DNA from: an uncultured Phycisphaerae bacterium
Lineage (GTDB): Bacteria; Planctomycetota; Phycisphaerae; UBA1845; PWPN01
Length of the DNA stretch: 39,892 nucleotides
Assembly: GCA_938005315.1 (NCBI GenBank)
Contig: CALLOB010000029.1
Location: forward strand, 1 to 39,892
Reading direction: 5' to 3'
The translations under genes were made by a program, and so were the position numbers. Position 1 is the first letter of the stretch. Each line of letters begins with the position of its first letter. Below are positions 7,461 to 16,292 of the stretch, in pieces. The notes under the pieces are model-generated. The model did not search any database. It saw nothing but the letters and a program-made list of their open reading frames with translations, and had not been told where the DNA came from.

Positions 7461-8754
7461 CAGACCGGTCGATCTGACCGGGCGCGGTCTGTTCACCGGC
7501 GAACCGGTGACCATGCGGTTCGAGCCGGCCCCGGCCAATACCGGGATTGTCTTCGTGCGCGAGGACCAGAAGCCGCCGATCCGGATCCGGGCGGTGGTCG
7601 AGAACGTAGCCAAGCGGCTGCGCCGGACGTCGCTGCGCAACGGGTCGGTGCAGGTCGAGACCATCGAGCACTGCATGTCGGCGTTGGCCGGCCTGGGGAT
7701 CGACAATCTCTACGTCGGGCTCAACGCTAACGAGGTGCCGGCCATGGACGGCAGCTGCGGAGCGTTCGTCGAGAAGCTCCGCGAGGCCGGGCTGCGCGGG
7801 CTGGGCCAGCCGCAGGATGTCTTCCGGGTGCCCGAGACGGTGCGGGTCTGTGAGGGCGACAGCTACGTGATGATCGCCCCGGGGACCGAGGGGGACGACG
7901 CCCTGGAGATCGTCTACGACCTCAACTACGGGCCCGGAGGTCCGATCGGCCAGCAGCTCTTCAAGTTCCGCCTGTCGCCGGAGGGTTTCGCCGAGCAGGT
8001 GGCCCCGGCGCGGACCTTCGTGCTGCAGTCCGAGGCCGAGCAGTTCCGGGCCGCCGGCCTGGGGACTCACCTGACCTATCAGGACATCCTGGTCTTCGGC
8101 GAGGACGGCCCGATCGACAACACCCTGCGCTTCCCCGACGAGTGCGTGCGTCACAAGGTGCTGGACCTGATCGGCGACCTGTTCCTGTTCGGCCGGTTCG
8201 TCGCCGGGCACGTCTTCGCCCGCCAGTCGGGCCACGCCTTGAACCACGAGCTGGTCCGCCGGCTGCGGGAGCTGGAGGAGGCCGGGCGGCTGCGCCGGCG
8301 CATGCACAGCCCGCCGGTCTTCGATATCCGGCAGATCCAGCGGATCCTGCCGCACCGCTTCCCGTTCCTGATGGTCGACCGGGTGATTGAGCTGGAGCCC
8401 GGCGAGCACGCCGTGGGCGTCAAGAACGTCACCGCCAACGAGGAGTTCTTCGTCGGGCACTATCCCGGCCAGCCGATCATGCCCGGCGTGCTGATCATCG
8501 AATGCATGGCCCAGCTGGGCGGACTGCTCCTGGCCCGGGAGCTGGAGCACACCGGCAAGGTGGCGGTGCTGCTGAGCCTGGACCGGGTCAAGTTCCGCCG
8601 GCCGGTGGTGCCCGGCGACCAGCTGATCCTGGAGGCCTCGGCCCGGCGGGTGAAATCCCGGACCGGGCACGTGTTCTGCACCGCCCGCGTCGGCGACCAG
8701 CAGGTGGCCGAGGCGGACATCAAGTTCATGATGGTGGACGCCGACCCGCTGTGA
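7438..8754 (+). CDS. lpxC/fabZ: Bifunctional LpxC deacetylase / FabZ dehydratase
   Basis: This fusion joins two enzymes. Residues 1 to about 285 are LpxC, the zinc deacetylase that commits UDP-3-O-acyl-GlcNAc to lipid A; residues about 295-438 are FabZ, the 3-hydroxyacyl-ACP dehydratase of fatty acid synthesis. LpxC zinc ligands His78, His239 and Asp243 are present (TIEH, HKVLD), as are catalytic Glu77 and His266 (SGHALNH). FabZ catalytic residues His306 (PHRFPF) and Glu355 (IIECMAQ) are intact. The start is a TTG inside the end of lpxD, the only start that keeps the conserved QQTI opening, and no clear ribosome binding site precedes it, so translation is probably coupled to lpxD. Such fusions are known in Bacteroidetes and Planctomycetes. 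Confidence 0.93.
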   Translation: MRQQQTIDRPVDLTGRGLFTGEPVTMRFEPAPANTGIVFVREDQKPPIRIRAVVENVAKRLRRTSLRNGSVQVETIEHCMSALAGLGIDNLYVGLNANEVPAMDGSCGAFVEKLREAGLRGLGQPQDVFRVPETVRVCEGDSYVMIAPGTEGDDALEIVYDLNYGPGGPIGQQLFKFRLSPEGFAEQVAPARTFVLQSEAEQFRAAGLGTHLTYQDILVFGEDGPIDNTLRFPDECVRHKVLDLIGDLFLFGRFVAGHVFARQSGHALNHELVRRLRELEEAGRLRRRMHSPPVFDIRQIQRILPHRFPFLMVDRVIELEPGEHAVGVKNVTANEEFFVGHYPGQPIMPGVLIIECMAQLGGLLLARELEHTGKVAVLLSLDRVKFRRPVVPGDQLILEASARRVKSRTGHVFCTARVGDQQVAEADIKFMMVDADPL

Positions 8755-8785
8755 CGGGCGGCGCGGGAGACCGGATGGCCGATAC

Positions 8786-9673
8786 ATGAGCGCGACCCAG
8801 ATCCATCCCACGGCCCACGTCGATCCGACCGCCGAACTCGGCGAGGGCGTGATCATCGGCCCGCATTGCGTCGTCGGGCCGCACACGGTGCTCGGCGACG
8901 GCTGCGTGCTGCGCAACCACGTTACCATCGGCCCCCACACCGTGTGCGGCCGCGGCAATGTCTTTTTCGCCGGAGCCGTGATCGGGGAGGATCCGCAGGA
9001 TCTCAAGTACCGCGGCACCGCGACGCGGCTGGAGATCGGGGACGACAACGTCTTCCGCGAGCACGTGACCGCCAACCGCGGGACCGAGGTCGCCGGCGGC
9101 GTCACCCGCATCGGTTCGCACAACCGCTTCATGGCCGGCTGCCACATCGCCCACGACGCGACCGTCGGCAGCCACTGCATCCTCTCCAACGGCGTGCAGC
9201 TCGCCGGGCACGTGCGGCTGGAGGACCAGGTGACCATGGGCGGAATCGTCGGCGTCCACCACTTCACCACGCTGGGACGACTCTGCTACGTCGGCGGGAT
9301 GACGCGGATCGTGGCCGACGTGCCACCGTTCATGATCGTAGAGGGCAACCCCTCGCGGATCCGCGGCTTCAATGAGACCGGCATGCGCCGCTGGGGCTTC
9401 GACGAGCAACGGATCGCCGGCATCCGCGAGGCCTACGGCATCCTGTTCGGCCCGCGGAGTGCGTCCTACGGCTCCAGCATCCTTGAGCGCCTGGCGGTGC
9501 TGGAGCGGCGGGGCGACCTCAACGGCGAAGTGCGCCACCTGTGCGAGTCCGTGCGCCGCAGCCTCCACGACGGCGTGTACGGGCGGCAGCTGGAGCTCCA
9601 TCGCCGCGACACCGATTCGGACCGCCAGGCCTATTACGGGGCGATCTCCCGAAGCGGAGGGGGACATCCGTGA
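8786..9673 (+). CDS. lpxA: UDP-GlcNAc acyltransferase LpxA
   Basis: LpxA catalyses the first acylation in lipid A synthesis, from 3-hydroxyacyl-ACP to the 3 position of UDP-GlcNAc (or of its 3-amino analogue in some species). The 295-residue protein has hexapeptide repeats forming a left-handed beta-helix, then an alpha-helical C-terminal domain. The active-site motif CHIAHDATVG carries His120 and catalytic His123, and the GEDPQDLKYRG segment is diagnostic of LpxA. A C-terminal extension makes it about 30 residues longer than the E. coli enzyme. It is 31 nt downstream of lpxC/fabZ, and its TGA overlaps the GTG start of the dehydrogenase gene, linking that gene to lipid A synthesis. Confidence 0.94.
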   Translation: MSATQIHPTAHVDPTAELGEGVIIGPHCVVGPHTVLGDGCVLRNHVTIGPHTVCGRGNVFFAGAVIGEDPQDLKYRGTATRLEIGDDNVFREHVTANRGTEVAGGVTRIGSHNRFMAGCHIAHDATVGSHCILSNGVQLAGHVRLEDQVTMGGIVGVHHFTTLGRLCYVGGMTRIVADVPPFMIVEGNPSRIRGFNETGMRRWGFDEQRIAGIREAYGILFGPRSASYGSSILERLAVLERRGDLNGEVRHLCESVRRSLHDGVYGRQLELHRRDTDSDRQAYYGAISRSGGGHP

Positions 9674-10683
9674 GCGCACCGGTCCCCGTGGCGGTCATCG
9701 GCGCCGGGCACATGGGGCGGCACCACGCCCGCGTGTACCACGAGCTGCCCGAGGCCCGCCTGGTGGCGGTGGTCGATGCCGACCTCGAGCGGGCCCGGCG
9801 GCACGCCGAACCCTACGGCGCCGAGGCCCTCGCCTCGGTCGAGCCGCTCATCGGGCGGATCCGGGCGGCCAGCGTGGCCGTGCCCACCGTGGTGCACATG
9901 TCCGTCGCGGCGCCCCTGCTGGAGGCCGGGATCGCGGTGCTGGTCGAAAAGCCCCTGGCCCCCGACAGCCGCACCGGGCGGGAGCTCTGCGCCCTGGCCC
10001 GGCGCCACGGGACGTTGCTGGCCGTCGGGCACACCGAGCGCTTCAACCCCGTGGTGCAGGCCCTGACGCGCATGGAGGTGCGTCCGCGGTTCATCGAGAC
10101 CCACCGCATCAGCCCCTTCACCTTCCGCTCGGCCGACATCGGCGTGGTCATGGACATGATGATCCACGACATCGACGTGGTGCTCTCGCTGGTGCGCTGC
10201 GCCCCGGCCCAGGTGGAGGCCGTGGGCGTGCGGGTGCTGGCCCGCCACGAGGACGTAGCCAACGCCTGGGTGACCTTCGCCGACGGCTGCGTGGCCAGCC
10301 TGACCGCCTCGCGCCTGGCGCTGAAGACCGAGCGCAAGATCCGGGTGTTCAGCGAGGAGGCCTACCTGTCGCTGGACTACCAGAAGAAGAACGGCATCGC
10401 CATCAAGAAGGATGCCAACCTCGACCTGCTCAAGCTGGCCCGCGAGCGGGACGCCTCGGACCTGGCGCAGCTGGCCGGCGTGGACTTCGGGGCCATGGTC
10501 AAGGTCGAGCCGCTGGCGGTGGACGACGTCGAGCCGCTGCGGGCCGAGCTGCAGTCTTTCCTCGCGGCCCTGACCACCGGCCGGCCGCCGGCGGTCAGCG
10601 CCGAGGACGGGCTGGCGGCCGTCGAACTGGCCGAGAAGATCGTGGAGGCTCTCAAGCGGCACCAGTGGGAGCTGCCGGGCTGA
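9670..10683 (+). CDS. Gfo/Idh/MocA dehydrogenase adjacent to lpxA, GnnA-like candidate
   Basis: This 337-residue NAD(P)-dependent oxidoreductase has a Rossmann GAGHMG motif at 11-16, the catalytic EKP motif at 93-95 and a conserved His166-Asp167 pair in the IHDIDVVLSL segment, as in the Gfo/Idh/MocA family. It starts with GTG at 9670, overlapping the lpxA stop (GTGA), with a GGAGGGGG ribosome binding site. In Acidithiobacillus ferrooxidans, gnnA, a family member next to lpxA, oxidises UDP-GlcNAc at C3 so that gnnB can aminate it, giving GlcN3N-based lipid A with amide-linked primary chains. No gnnB aminotransferase follows here, so the role is inferred from context. Another sugar-nucleotide dehydrogenation is possible. 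Confidence 0.75.
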   Translation: MSAPVPVAVIGAGHMGRHHARVYHELPEARLVAVVDADLERARRHAEPYGAEALASVEPLIGRIRAASVAVPTVVHMSVAAPLLEAGIAVLVEKPLAPDSRTGRELCALARRHGTLLAVGHTERFNPVVQALTRMEVRPRFIETHRISPFTFRSADIGVVMDMMIHDIDVVLSLVRCAPAQVEAVGVRVLARHEDVANAWVTFADGCVASLTASRLALKTERKIRVFSEEAYLSLDYQKKNGIAIKKDANLDLLKLARERDASDLAQLAGVDFGAMVKVEPLAVDDVEPLRAELQSFLAALTTGRPPAVSAEDGLAAVELAEKIVEALKRHQWELPG

Positions 10684-10725
10684 GCGGGCGTCGACGGCCT
10701 GGGACCAGGCCGCCCTTCGAAAGCC

Positions 10726-11574
10726 TCACCGCGCGATCTCGCGCCGCAGCCACTCCAGACTCTTCTCGACGTTGCCCGGGGCGGCCTCGCACTCGATGGA
10801 CAGCACGCCGTCGAAGCCGATCCTCTTGAGGAGCTCGATGCAGCCGGCGATGTTCTCGGCGTTGACGCCCTCTCCGACGGCCACCACCGACGTGGAGATG
10901 CCGGTCTCCTCGCCGCGGACCGCCTTCGCCAGCGACTCGCTCACGTCCTTGATGTGCAGGTGGGCGACCTTGTGCCGGAACCGCTCGAGGAAACGCACCG
11001 GATCCCGGCCGCTGATGAAGGTGTTGCCGGTATCGAAGTTCAGGCGCAGGTACGGCGTGTCGAACATCTCGAAGATGCGCTCCATGGTGTCGGGATCGGT
11101 GGTGTAGGGGCCGTGGGGCTCGATGTTGATCACCACGTCGTGGCTTTCGGCCCACTCCAGGACGATCCGGTAGTACTGCCGGATGAGGGCCATGACCTCC
11201 TCGTCGGTCAGGCCCGGGGGCTTGCGGGCCCCGTCGGTGGTGTCCACGAAGCGCGCCCCCACGGCGCGGGCGAACTGGATGGTCCGGATGGTGTACTGCA
11301 CGCCGCGGTACAGCCCCTCGGGAAAGGAGATCGGGTAGGCGGCGTCGAGCTGCGAGACCTTCAGGCCCATGCCGTCCAGGTAGCGCTTGAGCTTCAGCGG
11401 GTCGGTGTGCAGCGGGATGTGCGGGTTGTATCCCAGGGCCTGCACGAAATAGTCGCCGTCGATGGTGCCGAACTCGATGTACTCCATCCCGTGACGACGG
11501 GCGAATTCGCAGGGCACCTCGAAGGGGGCGTCCTGGTGCCGCCAGTTGTCCACGTGCATGCCGATCCTGAGCAT
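10726..11574 (-). CDS. Sugar phosphate isomerase/epimerase-family TIM barrel
   Basis: This 282-residue protein is of the AP-endonuclease-2-like xylose-isomerase superfamily, which includes sugar-phosphate isomerases and epimerases. The family's metal-site segments are visible in order: INIEPHG, NFDTGN, HLHIKD and SIECE, each supplying an acidic or histidine ligand from a strand end of the barrel. A GGAGG site lies 7 nt upstream of the ATG at 11574. It is convergent with the lipid A operon and the two are separated by 42 nt. The substrate cannot be predicted; planctomycetes carry many such genes for sugar metabolism. Confidence 0.8.
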   Translation of the reverse strand: MLRIGMHVDNWRHQDAPFEVPCEFARRHGMEYIEFGTIDGDYFVQALGYNPHIPLHTDPLKLKRYLDGMGLKVSQLDAAYPISFPEGLYRGVQYTIRTIQFARAVGARFVDTTDGARKPPGLTDEEVMALIRQYYRIVLEWAESHDVVINIEPHGPYTTDPDTMERIFEMFDTPYLRLNFDTGNTFISGRDPVRFLERFRHKVAHLHIKDVSESLAKAVRGEETGISTSVVAVGEGVNAENIAGCIELLKRIGFDGVLSIECEAAPGNVEKSLEWLRREIAR

Positions 11575-11674
11575 GGTCGTGCCTCCGCCTGGTGAGGGCC
11601 GGACGTCCGGCGGTTCATCCGCCGCGACAGTCGGGCCGGAATATCGCTCTGTACCCCGGCGGGCCGGCGACGGA

Positions 11675-12331
11675 TCAGCCGGGCCAGCCGGCCTGGCCGA
11701 TCAGCCGCACGAACCGGCAGGCCAACCCGCGGCGCTCGTGGAGCTTGCCCTCCAGGCGATCCACCACGGTCAGCAGCTGGTCGCTCTCTCCTCCGACCGG
11801 CACGACCAGCCGCCCCCCCTCGGCCAGCTGCTCGATCAGCGGCGGCGGAACCTGCGGAGCTCCGGCCGTGACCATGATCCGGTCGAACGGCGCCTCCTCC
11901 GGCCAGCCCAGACTGCCGTCGCCCACACGGTAGTGCACGTTCAGGCGGCCCAGATCCTCCAGCAGCCGCCGGGCCTGCTCCTGCAGGGCGGCCAGACGCT
12001 CCACGGTCCAGACCTCCGCCGCCAGGCGCGACAGCACCGCGGTCTGATACCCCGAGCCGGTGCCGATCTCCAGAACCCGGTGATGCGGCCGGACATCCAG
12101 TTCGATGGTCATGGCCGCGACCATGAAAGGCTGGGAGATGGTCTGGCCCAGATCGATGCTCAGCGCCCGGTCGCTGAAGGCCTCTTCCGGCGGCATCCCC
12201 GGCACGAACCGCTCGCGGGGCACCTGCTCCATCACCGCCAGGACGCGCTCGTCGTCCAGGCCACGGGCCCGCATCTGTCGCTCGACCATGCGACGCCGCG
12301 CGGCCAGAAGGGGGTCTTCAGTCGTGTGCAT
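11675..12331 (-). CDS. pcm: Protein-L-isoaspartate O-methyltransferase
   Basis: This enzyme uses S-adenosylmethionine to methylate L-isoaspartyl residues in damaged proteins so they can revert to aspartate. The 218-residue sequence has the PCMT hallmark QTISQPFM at 63-70 and SAM motif I VLEIGTGSGYQ at 86-96, with later motifs GDGSLGWPEEAPFDRI and GGRLVVPVG. The length is typical. No strong ribosome binding site is seen before the ATG at 12331, and Met15 is an alternative start. It is 100 nt upstream of the TIM-barrel gene on the same strand and divergent from the GH38 gene. Confidence 0.9.
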   Translation of the reverse strand: MHTTEDPLLAARRRMVERQMRARGLDDERVLAVMEQVPRERFVPGMPPEEAFSDRALSIDLGQTISQPFMVAAMTIELDVRPHHRVLEIGTGSGYQTAVLSRLAAEVWTVERLAALQEQARRLLEDLGRLNVHYRVGDGSLGWPEEAPFDRIMVTAGAPQVPPPLIEQLAEGGRLVVPVGGESDQLLTVVDRLEGKLHERRGLACRFVRLIGQAGWPG

Positions 12332-12394
12332 GAGCTTTCGACCGCCGTGGGCCCGGCTGGCCCGCCGGGCATCTTACGTCTGCCGCCGCCCGGC

Positions 12395-12422
12395 TTGCAA
12401 CGCCGGCCCCGGCCTCTACAAT
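12395..12422 (+). promoter_or_regulatory. Sigma70-like promoter for the GH38 gene
   Basis: TTGCAA at 12395-12400 and TACAAT at 12417-12422 are separated by 16 nt and match the -35 (4/6) and -10 (5/6) consensus. They stand out in very GC-rich sequence and would give a leader of about 108 nt before the start at 12537. Confidence 0.5.
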
Positions 12423-12536
12423 CGCCGCCGCACAGGCGTCGAAGCCCCCCGGGTTTCGCGGAGAGCCTCGGGCGGCTTCGATTCCTCAGACTGTTCCACC
12501 GCTTTCTGCGGACGCATGCCCGGGGAGGCTTCGATC

Positions 12537-15500
12537 ATGATGCGAACATCCTTCATCCCGCTGGTCTGGATTTTCGGCCTGGCAGGCATTGCCGTCAGCA
12601 CGGTACAGGCCGCCGGGGATGCCTGGCGGATCGGCACGCCGGACCGCGACTACCGCGATCTGGCCGCCGCTCACGGGGTCAACGGCTACCTGCAGGCTTT
12701 CCCGCAGGACGTGCGCTTCACCGTGGGCCGCAGCGACCCGGCCAGGGACTTCAGCTTCATCCATCCCGGACCGGCGGACGCCTGGGCCGGTTCGCGCTCG
12801 CATCCGTTCGAGATCGCCTTCGACCTGGGCGGCCCGCCGCAGGGAACCTACGCGTTCACCATCCATCTGGTCGATACCCACGCCGAGCAACCGCCGGTGC
12901 TGGTGCTCGACATCAACGGACGGGCGGTGCGCCGCGAGCTGGAGCGGGGCACCGGAGACTTCAGCCTGATGGACCCCGCGCGCGGCAAGGCCCGCACGAT
13001 GAGTTTTCTGCTCGACGCCTCCGAGCTCAGGCCTCAGGGCAATCGCATCCGGCTCGAGGTCGCCCGCGGTTCGTGGATCCTCTACGACGCGCTGACCTTC
13101 TCGCCGCTCGCCGCGGCTGAGGTTCCGCCGATCGAGCTGCAGGTGCGGCCGACCATCTACTTCGTCGAACGCGAGGGACGGCTCAAGCAGGAACTCCGCG
13201 CGACCCTCACCGGCATCACCGGGGCCGCGCCGGTCACGGCCACGGTGCATGCGGGCGTGGACCTTCTGGAGCGGGCCGAGCTGGGCCCCCCGGAGTTCGG
13301 GAGCCTGGCGGCGACGCTGTACGTGGAGGAGACCGACCGCCCGCGGCAGCTCACGGTCACGCTCGAGGCCGGCGGACGCACGCACACCGCCAGCCTCACG
13401 CAGGAGCCGGTCAAGAAATGGCGGATCTACGTGGCTCCGGCGGTGCACACCGACATCGGCTACACCAATATCCAGAGCCGGGTGATCGCCGACCACAACC
13501 GCAACACCGACCTGTCGCTGGAAACCGCCGAAGCCTTCCCGTTGTGGCACTTCAACCTGGAGTCGTCCTGGGCGGCGCAGATGTGGCTGCGCGACCGCCC
13601 GGCCCACCGGCACGAGCGGTTCTACGACCAGGTGCGGCGCGGGCGGCTGGGCGTCGAAACCGGCTACCTCAACATGCTCACCGGCCTGTGCACCGAGGAG
13701 GAGCTGATCCGCAACCTGTACTACACCGCCCGGCTCCACCGCGAGCACGGGCTGCCGTTCACCAGCTTCACCCTCACCGACGCGCCCTCGCACGTCTGGT
13801 CGCTGCCGAGCATCCTGGCCGGGGCCGGGCTCCGCTGCGTCAGCGTCGGCGTCAACGGCATCCGCGCCCCGCTGCTCAAGAGCAACATCCACCACAAGTG
13901 CCCCTTCTGGTGGGAGGGGCCCGACGGCCGGCGGGTGCTGACCTGGTTCTCTCCCGGCTACGCCCAGGCCGGGCGGATCGGCCTGCGCCATGCCCTGGCC
14001 GACATGCAGACCGCCGTCGAGGCCGACCTGCACTGGTGGAACACGCGCACCGACTACCCCTACGACGCCATCCTGCTGCACGGAGCCTACGGGGACAACG
14101 AGCGCATCGGCCAGGAGATCGCCCGGGCGGTCACCGAGTACAGCCGGGTGTACGCCTATCCGAAGGTCATCCTGTGCTCCAACGATGCGTTCTTCCGGTA
14201 CATCGAGGAGAACTTCGCCGACCGGATCCCCACGGTCCGCGGCTGCGGCGGCAGCTGGTGGGAGGACGGGGCCGCATCCAGCGCCCTGGAGACGGCCGTC
14301 AACCGCGCCACCCATCAGGAGGTGATCGCCGCCGAGGCGGCCTGGGGTGCTCTGGGGGCCCTGGGGCTGGTCGCTCCCGCGGATCATCCCCGGGACCGCT
14401 TCGACGCGGTCTGGGACGACGTCCTGCTGTATGACGAGCACACCTGGGGGGCCCACAACAGCATCACCCAGCCGACGCTGGATTTCGTGCAGCGCCAGTG
14501 GGCGGTCAAGGCCCAGTACGCCGCCCGGGCGGCCGACGGCTGTCGGCGACTGCTCGACGAGGCCCTGCTCCGACTGGCCGCGTCCGTGCGGGCCGAAGAG
14601 GGGTCCGTGCTGGTGTTCAACCCCTCCGGAGCCGCCCGCACCGGTCCGGTGGAAGTGGACATCCCCCGCGGCAGCGTGATCGTCGGCCTGCAGGGCCCGG
14701 TGCCCCAGCAGGTGGTCCGCGAGGACCTGCTGAAGGACGTCGCCGTCGCCTTCCTGGCCGAGGACGTGCCCCCGGTCGGATACCGCGTCTACCGCGTGAT
14801 CGCGGGAGCCGACGCTCCCGCGGCCCCTCCGTCGCGCTTCGACGGACAGGTGCTGGAGAACGACTTCTACCGCGTGGCCTTCGACCCGGCGACCGGGGCC
14901 GTCGCATCGCTGCGCGACAAGCTGCTGGACAGAGAACTGGTGGACGCATCGAGTCCCTACCGGTTCGCCCAGCCGATCTACGTCAGCGGCGGCGAGGAGA
15001 AGCCCGGCGAGACGCAGTGGGACTGCCCCAACCCCAACAAGCTGAAGATCCATCTCCCGGTCGAGGGTGTTGTCCAGCGCGGGGCCGCAGGCCCGCTGTT
15101 CAGCAGCGTCCGGACCGGCTGCCGACTGGAGATGTTCGACCGCGTCGAGACCGACGTGGTACTCTACGAGCGGCTGCGCCGCGTGGACGTCATCCTGCGG
15201 CTGCACAAACGGATGACCTTCGACAAGGAGGCCTTCTACGTCGCCTTTCCGGTCGCCGGAGCCGATCCGCAGTTCCGCTACGAGATCGGCGGGGCCAGCG
15301 TCAGACCCAACGCGGACCAGATGCCCGGCGCCTGCCGCGACTGGTTCGCCGTGCAACGCTGGGTCACCGTCTCGACCGGCGACGCCGCCGTGGCCTGGTC
15401 GCCCCTGGACACCCCGCTGGCGACTTTCTGCCAGATGACCCCCGGAAACTGGCTGGCCGAGCTGCCGATCACCAACGGCACGATCTTCGCCTACGCGATG

Positions 15501-15944
15501 AACAACTACTGGTTCACCAATTACAAGGCCGGCCAGGACGGCGAGTTCGTCTTCCGCTTCTGCCTGACCAGCGACCGGGCGATCGACCCGCAGGCCGCAT
15601 CGCACTTCGGCGAGTCCGCGGCCGCGCCGATGCGCGCCGTGGTCGTGCCGCCGGCCTCCGTCGAGCGAACGCTGCCGCCCGAGGGCAGCCTGGTGGCGGT
15701 CGAGCCCGAGCAAGTCGCCCTGACAGCCTTCAAGCGGGCCGACGACGGCCGCGGGCTGATCGTCCGCGTCCGGGAACTGACCGGCCGGGACGCCCGGGTG
15801 GCGATCCGCACGTCCATCCCCGGCCTGAAAGGGGCGCGTCGGTGCGATCTGGTGGAGCGCGACGGCGACGCCCTGCCCCTGGCCGACGGCCGGGTCGAGC
15901 TGCCTTTGAGCGGCAACGCGATGGCCACTGTGCGTCTGGAATAA
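12537..15944 (+). CDS. Exported GH38 alpha-mannosidase-like glycoside hydrolase
   Basis: This 1135-residue exported enzyme probably trims alpha-mannosides or related glycans. A signal peptide (about 1-24, ending VQA) is followed by a beta-sandwich resembling the rhamnogalacturonan-lyase domain III/CBM type (about 25-200), then the GH38 catalytic domain from about 295. The four zinc ligands of the family are present: His304 and Asp306 (HTDIGY), Asp415 (LTDAPSHVW, also the expected nucleophile) and His635 (DEHTWGAHN). The C-terminal half is the beta-rich region usual for GH38. The start ATG at 12537 follows GGAGG by 8 nt; the next codon is also ATG. An upstream open stretch from 12105 is on the antisense of pcm and is not part of the gene. 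Specificity is unproven. Confidence 0.85.
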   Translation: MMRTSFIPLVWIFGLAGIAVSTVQAAGDAWRIGTPDRDYRDLAAAHGVNGYLQAFPQDVRFTVGRSDPARDFSFIHPGPADAWAGSRSHPFEIAFDLGGPPQGTYAFTIHLVDTHAEQPPVLVLDINGRAVRRELERGTGDFSLMDPARGKARTMSFLLDASELRPQGNRIRLEVARGSWILYDALTFSPLAAAEVPPIELQVRPTIYFVEREGRLKQELRATLTGITGAAPVTATVHAGVDLLERAELGPPEFGSLAATLYVEETDRPRQLTVTLEAGGRTHTASLTQEPVKKWRIYVAPAVHTDIGYTNIQSRVIADHNRNTDLSLETAEAFPLWHFNLESSWAAQMWLRDRPAHRHERFYDQVRRGRLGVETGYLNMLTGLCTEEELIRNLYYTARLHREHGLPFTSFTLTDAPSHVWSLPSILAGAGLRCVSVGVNGIRAPLLKSNIHHKCPFWWEGPDGRRVLTWFSPGYAQAGRIGLRHALADMQTAVEADLHWWNTRTDYPYDAILLHGAYGDNERIGQEIARAVTEYSRVYAYPKVILCSNDAFFRYIEENFADRIPTVRGCGGSWWEDGAASSALETAVNRATHQEVIAAEAAWGALGALGLVAPADHPRDRFDAVWDDVLLYDEHTWGAHNSITQPTLDFVQRQWAVKAQYAARAADGCRRLLDEALLRLAASVRAEEGSVLVFNPSGAARTGPVEVDIPRGSVIVGLQGPVPQQVVREDLLKDVAVAFLAEDVPPVGYRVYRVIAGADAPAAPPSRFDGQVLENDFYRVAFDPATGAVASLRDKLLDRELVDASSPYRFAQPIYVSGGEEKPGETQWDCPNPNKLKIHLPVEGVVQRGAAGPLFSSVRTGCRLEMFDRVETDVVLYERLRRVDVILRLHKRMTFDKEAFYVAFPVAGADPQFRYEIGGASVRPNADQMPGACRDWFAVQRWVTVSTGDAAVAWSPLDTPLATFCQMTPGNWLAELPITNGTIFAYAMNNYWFTNYKAGQDGEFVFRFCLTSDRAIDPQAASHFGESAAAPMRAVVVPPASVERTLPPEGSLVAVEPEQVALTAFKRADDGRGLIVRVRELTGRDARVAIRTSIPGLKGARRCDLVERDGDALPLADGRVELPLSGNAMATVRLE

Positions 15945-16009
15945 CCGCCCGGTCGTCCGGGCCGGGGATCACTCCACGCGCCGATGGCCACCGTGCGGCT
16001 GGAATAACC
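15919..16009 (+). repeat. Duplicated 3' end of the GH38 gene
   Basis: The 28-nt segment at 15919-15946, which covers the last codons and the stop of the GH38 gene (MATVRLE, stop), recurs at 15982-16009 with two mismatches and an offset of 63 nt. The offset is a multiple of three. Sequence between and after the copies is not related. Confidence 0.85.
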
Positions 16010-16292
16010 CCTTCGGCCGGCCCGGTGCAGCAGGGCCGGCGCCATGGGACGACCGATAAAGATCCAGGAATTGCTGCCTTGCGGCGTCTCGATGGGGCGC
16101 GCCCGCCCGAACCATGGCCCCGTAACTGCTGGCGCGGCCGTTTCTGAACGATGAAGCCGTAGTGTAAGCATCCGCCCCCCCGGCGGCGATCGCGGACAGG
16201 CCGCGCGCCGGTCGGCATTCGGGGTCGAAGGGTGTTCCGCAGGCCTTCCGGTCCGCGCCGGGACGATTCCGCGCCCACTGGAGGGGCCGGCC
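15945..16292. other. Intergenic region between GH38 and the 813-residue gene
   Basis: These 348 nt contain the second copy of the 28-nt gene-end repeat and a GC-rich hairpin. A 36-codon open frame at 16044-16154 has no ribosome binding site and is not called. Nothing else is recognisable, although 16045-16170 is less GC-rich than its surroundings. Confidence 0.5.
16016..16040 (+). terminator. GC hairpin after the GH38 gene
   Basis: GCCGGCCC at 16016-16023 pairs perfectly with GGGCCGGC at 16033-16040 around a 9-nt loop. No T-tract follows, so it could aid factor-dependent termination or stabilise the 3' end rather than act as an intrinsic terminator. Confidence 0.35.

Noticed and set aside
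12105-12536. Open frame extending the GH38 gene upstream by 144 codons
   Set aside because: It is antisense to pcm, lacks a ribosome binding site, and a signal peptide and GGAGG site mark the start at 12537.
16044-16154. 36-codon open frame between the GH38 gene and the 813-residue gene
   Set aside because: No ribosome binding site and no recognisable features; too short to support.
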